From Symbiodinium natans (taxonomy: Eukaryota; Sar; Dinophyceae; Suessiales; Symbiodiniaceae), in NCBI GenBank assembly GCA_905221605.1, contig CAJNDS010002146.1:1204906-1268905 (forward strand): a DNA stretch of 64,000 nt. Reading direction: 5' to 3'. Position 1 is the first letter of the stretch. Each line of letters begins with the position of its first letter. Below are positions 59,066 through 64,000 of the stretch, piece after piece. Position numbers and translations under genes: made by a program. The notes under the pieces are model-generated. The model ran no database searches, was not told where the DNA came from, and was given only the letters and a program-made list of their open reading frames with translations.

Positions 59066-60114
59066 TGGGCCCTAAACCCTAAACCCTAAACCCTAAACCC
59101 TAAACCCTAAACCCTAAACCCTAAACCCTAAACCCTAAACTTGACCCCTAAAACCCTAAACCCTAAACTTGACCCCTAAAACCCTAAACCCTAAACTGAG
59201 TGGGCAAGGGCTGTCTGATGCAACATGGACATCTGCGCCACCGACATCACAAGACCCAGAGAATCTCTAAACATCGAACACTAGAACGGAAGTAACGGTT
59301 TGGGGTTTAGGGTTTAGGGTTTAGGGTTCAGGGTTTAGGGTAACCTAGGAATAAAAAGGGTACCCTTTTTGGTTTTCAGGGAATTACAAGGGAACCCCCC
59401 AGAACCATGCTCCTGAGCTCTGTGTGGTTTTCACTAATTAGGGTTTGGGGTGTAGGGTTTAGGGTTTAGGGTTTAGGATCCTCCTTTTGTTCATGTGTGT
59501 GGATATACTTTCTGCATAACCTGTTAAAAAGTAGGTTGGGGGATTGTTAAGGGTGCGGGGTCAACCTTCTCCCAGGTCCCAGGTTGGGATGTGCAGGGTT
59601 TTCTTGGTTTTGAGGCTGTCTTGCCGTAGGGTTTATCTGGTTACCTGCAGCCTCCAAACCTTCGTACTTTCTCAACCCTATCAGGCGGCTATAGGCTTGA
59701 GTATTTCGGATGTAAGGTTTAGGGGATAAATTCAGACCTCCAACCCACTCCAAACACTTGCCTTGGCTACCCCTCGCAGTGAAACAGTGCAAAGTGCAAA
59801 GATTCGGGTGCTTCCAATATCCTAGACCCTAGAACCTATACCCTAAACCTAAACCCCTTCTATGCGCCTGTTCCTGCGTTTCTTTGTCATTGTCTACCCT
59901 TATTCTTCCTTTTTGGGGGTCTTTTTTTGGTTCTGGTTGCCCCGAGGCCCAAAGCATCCTTTCTCCAGGTCATCTTTAGGGTTTAGGGTTGAGGGTTGAG
60001 GGTTTAGGGTTTAGGGTTGAGGGTTTAGGGTTTAGGGTTGAGAGTTGAGGGTGTAGGGAGTTATTAGAGTGTTTTGGTTTTAGCGTGGGTTAGGGTGCTG
60101 GGCTTGAATGGTCC

Positions 60115-60242
60115 ATTCTCTCTCTCTCTCTTTCTCTCTCTCTGTCTTTCTCTCACTCTCTCCCTTTCTCTTTCTGTTTTGTTTTTTTGTTTGTTTGTTT
60201 CTCTCTGTCTCTCTCTCTCTCTCTCTCACTGCGCTGTTTTTT
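60115..60242. repeat. (CT)n-rich tract
   Basis: TCTCTCTC with TTTCT and GTTT interruptions on the plus strand. Confidence 0.9.
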
Positions 60243-60419
60243 TGAGGTAAACCCTCAAAATGTACCCTAAACCCGTAAACCCCTAAACCCCTAAACCCCT
60301 AAACCCTTTAAACCCCTAACCCCGAAGCCCCTAAACCCCTCAACCCTTGAAACCCTAGGACGAAAAAAAAAGACAGCAAAGCAGTCGAGGCAACCCAGAA
60401 GGATAGACTGAACCCAACG

Positions 60420-60567
60420 CGGGTTTAGGGTTTAGGGTTTAGGGTTTAGGGTTTAGGGTTTAGGGTTTAGGGTTTAGGGTTTAGGGTTTAGGGTTTAGGG
60501 TTTAGGGTTTAGGGTTTAGGGTTTAGGGTTTAGGGTTTAGGGTTTAGGGTTTAGGGTTTAGGGTTTG
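60420..60567. repeat. (TTTAGGG)n array
   Basis: About 21 nearly perfect units. Confidence 0.92.
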
Positions 60568-61215
60568 CAGACTGTAGGGTTTTAGGGTTTAAGGTTTAAG
60601 GTTTAGGGTGTAGGGGTTTAGGGTTTATAGGGTTTTAGGGTTTCAGGTATTTAGGGTTTTGGGATTTTGGGTTTGTTCCGTCTCCCAGCGCGACATCTCT
60701 AACACCTGTGTCAGTGACCTTGCGTGTGTTTTTGTTTTGTTTGGCGGGGTTGCCGTGTACCTTGCATGGTTTCAGGCTTCAAACCATGCCCCCACGTGTC
60801 TCTCACATCGGAAATGGAACTCTCTCTGGACGTCGCACGTCTTCGGCACTGCCTCGAAGGGGTCTCAGAAGGTACTCAAGGGAGGGGGTCAGAGCGGAAG
60901 AGGTAGTATAAGAACGGCGGTTTGCTTACCACCCCTTTTGGACACGCTTTCCTTTAGGACCCCAAACCCACAACCTTAAAACCTAAACCTAAACTTCAAC
61001 TCTAAAACGCAATCAAGTCCGTAGTGTGCCGAAGGGTTGAGGGCCTAGGGTCAAAGGGTACTACCCGAAGTGTCCATGTACCGGGAGCCCGCCATACTGA
61101 GCTACCAGTTCCAGAGTTGAGGATTCAGGCTTGAATCTGTAGGTTGAGGGTATCCTGGACACTCCCCGCGCTCCTCCGAAACCTCTTCAGGGCTTAGGGT
61201 TTAGGGTTTAGGGAT

Positions 61216-61371
61216 TACTTGGAGGTTCATGGTACTTAGCAGCCAATTATAACTGTACTTATGACTGTACTTATAACCATATTGGGGCACTTAAGGGGCT
61301 TCCCAGTGGGTTATAAGTACAGCTAGAATTGGGTGAATAAGTACCATACACTTGCCATAAACCTCCAAGTA
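61216..61371. mobile_element. Family H inverted-repeat element
   Basis: Ends TTACTTGGAGGTTCATGG inverted as CCATAAACCTCCAAGTA, flanked on both sides by TTTAGGG repeats; the interior has repeated ACTGTACTTAT motifs. Confidence 0.65.
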
Positions 61372-62845
61372 GGGTTTAGGGTTTAGGGTTTAGGGTTTCG
61401 TGCATCTTGAACTCGGACTCCGAAATCTGCAGCTCACCCCGCACCTTCCCACTGGGCCGTGATGCTTTTGCTGGGCCCTGGGCTCAAGGGCTTTAGGACG
61501 TTTGGGGTTTAGGACGCTTAGGCTTTAGGGTTTAGGGTTTAGGGTTTAGGGTTTCGGGTTTCGGGCTTCGGGTTTAGGGGCGTATGGGGCATATGGGGCG
61601 TATGGGGCGTCATAAGGGGCTTTTGCTAGTAGGTTTTTGCTGTTAGTAGGGTTAGGGTTTAGGGTTGCTTTGGCCGTTTCGGTTTTGGGTGCTTGGTTTA
61701 GGGTTTAGGGTTAACTAAGGGTTTGGATCAGGGTTTCGTGTTTTGGACCGACACTGAACCACCAATGCACCCCCCCCCCCCCCCAAAGCACCAAACTCAA
61801 CAGCCGGGCCCTCTAACCCGTTGACCCTAAACCCTAAACCCTAAACCCTAAATTTCTAATTGCCAACATCCCAAGCCCAACCAAACCCAAGGCCGAACCT
61901 GCAAGGCCCTCAAGAGCCTAAAAGCTTGAACGCTGGATAAACCCTAAACCCGAAAGCCTTGAAACCCTTCGTTGATAGGGGCGTAGTCCCCCTAACCCTA
62001 AAACCCCTCAACCACGAAGGGGATCTAAATATAGGTAATTAGACTGACAGTCGCGTTGGATGATCTAGGCTCCGGTTTTCAGGCCTAAGCCCTACTGACC
62101 CTGAAGCCAACCACAAACCCTAAACCCTAAACCCTAAACCCTAAACCCTAAACCCCAAACCCTAAACTGCAGCTGGAGCTGCTAATACCCCGGATAGGGT
62201 GGCGGGTAGTGCTGGCAGGGAGGTCCCCATGGGGGCGGCGGCGCATAAGCAGCCGGGCTCCACTCCTGGTTTGGGGTTTCGGGTTACTTTAGGATTTTGT
62301 GCATGGTGCGAGGGAAGTTCTCGCACTAGATTAGGTAGACTGCGGGAGACGTGAACAAAATAACCTAAACCCAAAAACCCTATAACCCGAAGCATTCGTA
62401 GGGACACCTGCCCTGGAGCTAGGCCGGTCGTTGCGCGCCCTCTGTCCAGACATCATCTCTTCAAGAAACTGGAGAAACATTTCCTCTCGTGGGGGCTGTC
62501 GCGTGCCTCTCCGCGAGCTCAGGGTCTCTCTTTTTCCAGGAGCCAAGAATGCCGGATAACAATGGATTGCGGGCCATGAAATGCCCATGCCACGATCACT
62601 GAAGAGTCTGTACAATTGTATGCATGCAATTCGCGATGCATATGTGTATTGCGCAAGGATCTGGATGTCCGAAAGCTTGCACTGCAAAGCTGTACAATGA
62701 CCTTGCGCTGCGGGGATTTGGTGCACTTGATAGCACTTGTTGCTTGGCACGAACGCGGGATTAGGCTGCAAGGTCGGCAAGATGATTTCCAGTCCTTTCG
62801 AAAACTGTAGTAAACGAGAGGTAACAACATAATTCAACCGCACAT

Positions 62846-64000
62846 TCAGCAGAGGGACTCTGCAGCAGGTGTGAGCACAATGGTCTGTTCCGGCTCTGGG
62901 GCTGGCAGGCAAGCCCCTTCCTCATCCAGGATCACACGCATCCGTGCAACTTCCGACTTCTGGTGGAAAACCCTCACACCTCCATCATGGGCTGTGCCAG
63001 AGAGGCTCTGAAGGCCATCCAAGCTTTCGGCAGCAGCAGCCAAGAGCGTCGCCCGAAGAGCGCACGGGCTCAAGTTTTCCAGGTTGTCGGGTGCGTGAAC
63101 ATCTACATCTCCAACGACAGGCAGGCTGAGTATCCACCTTTCAGCTTCCGTTCTGTGCTCACCCTCGCGTGCTGCGAAGAGGGTGCCTTCTGGTTCGGGC
63201 TCCACCTCACTTGAAGTGTCGCTCTCCGCTACCTTCGGAGAGGTCCGGGAGGTGCATGTAGAGCCAGCATCCTCATCCAGTTTGTTCAGGAAACTAAAGA
63301 TGCGTTCCGGGTACTTGCCATGCAGGATGCCGCAAGGGATCCCTGCACAGTGGGCCGTCCGGGCAGCAGCTACCTTGGTGGACATGCCGCCAGTGCCCAG
63401 GGAAGAGCCAGGTTCACGGGTGTCAACGTCGAGTTCGAAGGCCTCGTTGACAACCCTCATAGGCTCCGCGGATGGGTCCAAATTGGGGTTGGCCGTGTAC
63501 AGGTAGTCCACATCGGTGAACAGAAAAACGCCTGCTGCCCCTAGCTGAACCGCTGTTAGGGCCGCCAGGTTGTCGTTGTCGCCGAAGCGCATGCCGTCCG
63601 TGTTGGTGGTGTCGTTCTCATTGATGATTGGAACCACGCCAGCTTCGAGACATGCTGCAATCGTGTCTCGAATTTCAGCCCAGCGCTGCTGCTCCAAAAA
63701 GTCACGCTGACTCACCAAGAGCTGAGCAATTTTTAGCCCCACTGTCTCGAAGAGCTCCGAGTACACACGCATGATGCGACTTTGGCCAGCCCCAGCGACT
63801 GCTCGCTTCAGCGCCGGCGTCGTGGGCTTCTTCTTCAACCCCAGCTCCCTGCAGCCCATGCCAACTGCGCCGGAAGAGGCAAGGACAACCTTGAACCCTT
63901 TGTAGGCAAGGTCTGCGATGACTTCAACTAGCCTCGAGAGGTTCGCGACATTCACCCGCTGGCCTCGCCCGTCCGAGGTCATGATCGTCGAAGTTCCGAC
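62846..64000 (-). CDS. proB: Glutamate 5-kinase (gamma-glutamyl kinase), 5' end outside window
   Basis: Catalyses ATP-dependent phosphorylation of glutamate, the first step of proline synthesis; a soluble amino-acid-kinase-fold enzyme. The frame is open through the right window edge: the first visible codons read VGTSTI, matching the N-terminal KVGTS loop, so only the very start is missing. Visible signatures in order are SSGAVGMG, NENDTTN followed by FGDNDNLAA (substrate and Mg binding), TDVDYLYTANP and GTGGMSTKVAAA (nucleotide-site Lys). After about residue 270 an acidic Ser/Glu-rich linker leads to a GTLF...RWILSLPVVGDV segment like the bridge to the PUA domain, but the last 100 residues are divergent and no clear PUA domain or reductase (P5CS) domain follows. 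The stop codon is at 62846-62848. The gene has no intron in 1155 bp, unlike all other genes here. Family call is firm; the fate of the C-terminus is uncertain. Confidence 0.93.
   Translation of the reverse strand, partial: VGTSTIMTSDGRGQRVNVANLSRLVEVIADLAYKGFKVVLASSGAVGMGCRELGLKKKPTTPALKRAVAGAGQSRIMRVYSELFETVGLKIAQLLVSQRDFLEQQRWAEIRDTIAACLEAGVVPIINENDTTNTDGMRFGDNDNLAALTAVQLGAAGVFLFTDVDYLYTANPNLDPSAEPMRVVNEAFELDVDTREPGSSLGTGGMSTKVAAARTAHCAGIPCGILHGKYPERIFSFLNKLDEDAGSTCTSRTSPKVAESDTSSEVEPEPEGTLFAAREGEHRTEAERWILSLPVVGDVDVHAPDNLENLSPCALRATLLAAAAESLDGLQSLSGTAHDGGVRVFHQKSEVARMRVILDEEGACLPAPEPEQTIVLTPAAESLC

Larger units (their letters stand above)
59150..62300. other. Right spacer between candidate exons and proB
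   Basis: TTTAGGG blocks, the CT tract, a family H element and unique sequence. The 62331-62845 stretch directly after the proB stop is unique and may be its 3' untranslated region. Confidence 0.45.

Noticed and set aside
62331-62912. 193-codon minus frame overlapping the proB 3' end
   Set aside because: Different frame, unusual composition, starts inside proB; more likely 3' untranslated sequence.

Overview
The window looks like nuclear DNA of a dinoflagellate, probably of the Symbiodinium/Suessiales kind. The evidence is: plant-type telomere repeat (TTTAGGG)n scattered everywhere in both orientations; every gene I could trace reads on the minus strand; introns start with GT, GC or GA almost equally often and end in AG followed by G; and most introns are bounded by short direct repeats, as expected of introner elements (mobile introns). 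All exon joins below are my own manual predictions from reading phase, protein-family conservation and the direct repeats. None has been tested against RNA.

Layout, in gene order (right to left). (1) 62846-64000: the intronless, 5'-truncated end of a glutamate 5-kinase gene (proline synthesis). (2) About 54.8 kb down to 8.5 kb: a very long gene for an eIF2A-like translation initiation factor, cut into tiny exons. (3) Inside its 22.8-kb intron (31061-53847) lies a complete ubiquitin-like plus ankyrin-repeat gene, ATG at 52543 and stop at 32716. (4) Inside its 9.1-kb intron (18448-27592) lies a complete 20-exon gene for a bacterial-type quinol-dependent nitric oxide reductase of 772 residues (20032-26327). 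(5) Inside its 2.5-kb intron (11124-13650) lies an open frame with a SWIM zinc finger. All guests lie on the same strand as the host gene.

The rest is intron or spacer. It holds interstitial telomere-like arrays and their variants, at least eight families of short inverted-repeat elements (A to I below), G/C homopolymers and microsatellites. In the nitric oxide reductase gene all 19 introns start with the same two bases as the downstream exon, and 17 of 19 share three. Family A elements (ends CCTTGGGG / CCCCAAG) bring their own acceptor AG, while the duplicated target supplies the donor GN. Two introns consist mainly of telomere repeat and sit in a 9-15 bp target duplication.

The 0-8 kb and 55-62 kb flanks hold repeats, a few weak candidate exons and an unassigned 249-codon frame. 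Stretches not listed as features, apart from short spacers, showed me only degenerate TTTAGGG/CCCTAAA sequence or unremarkable unique DNA.
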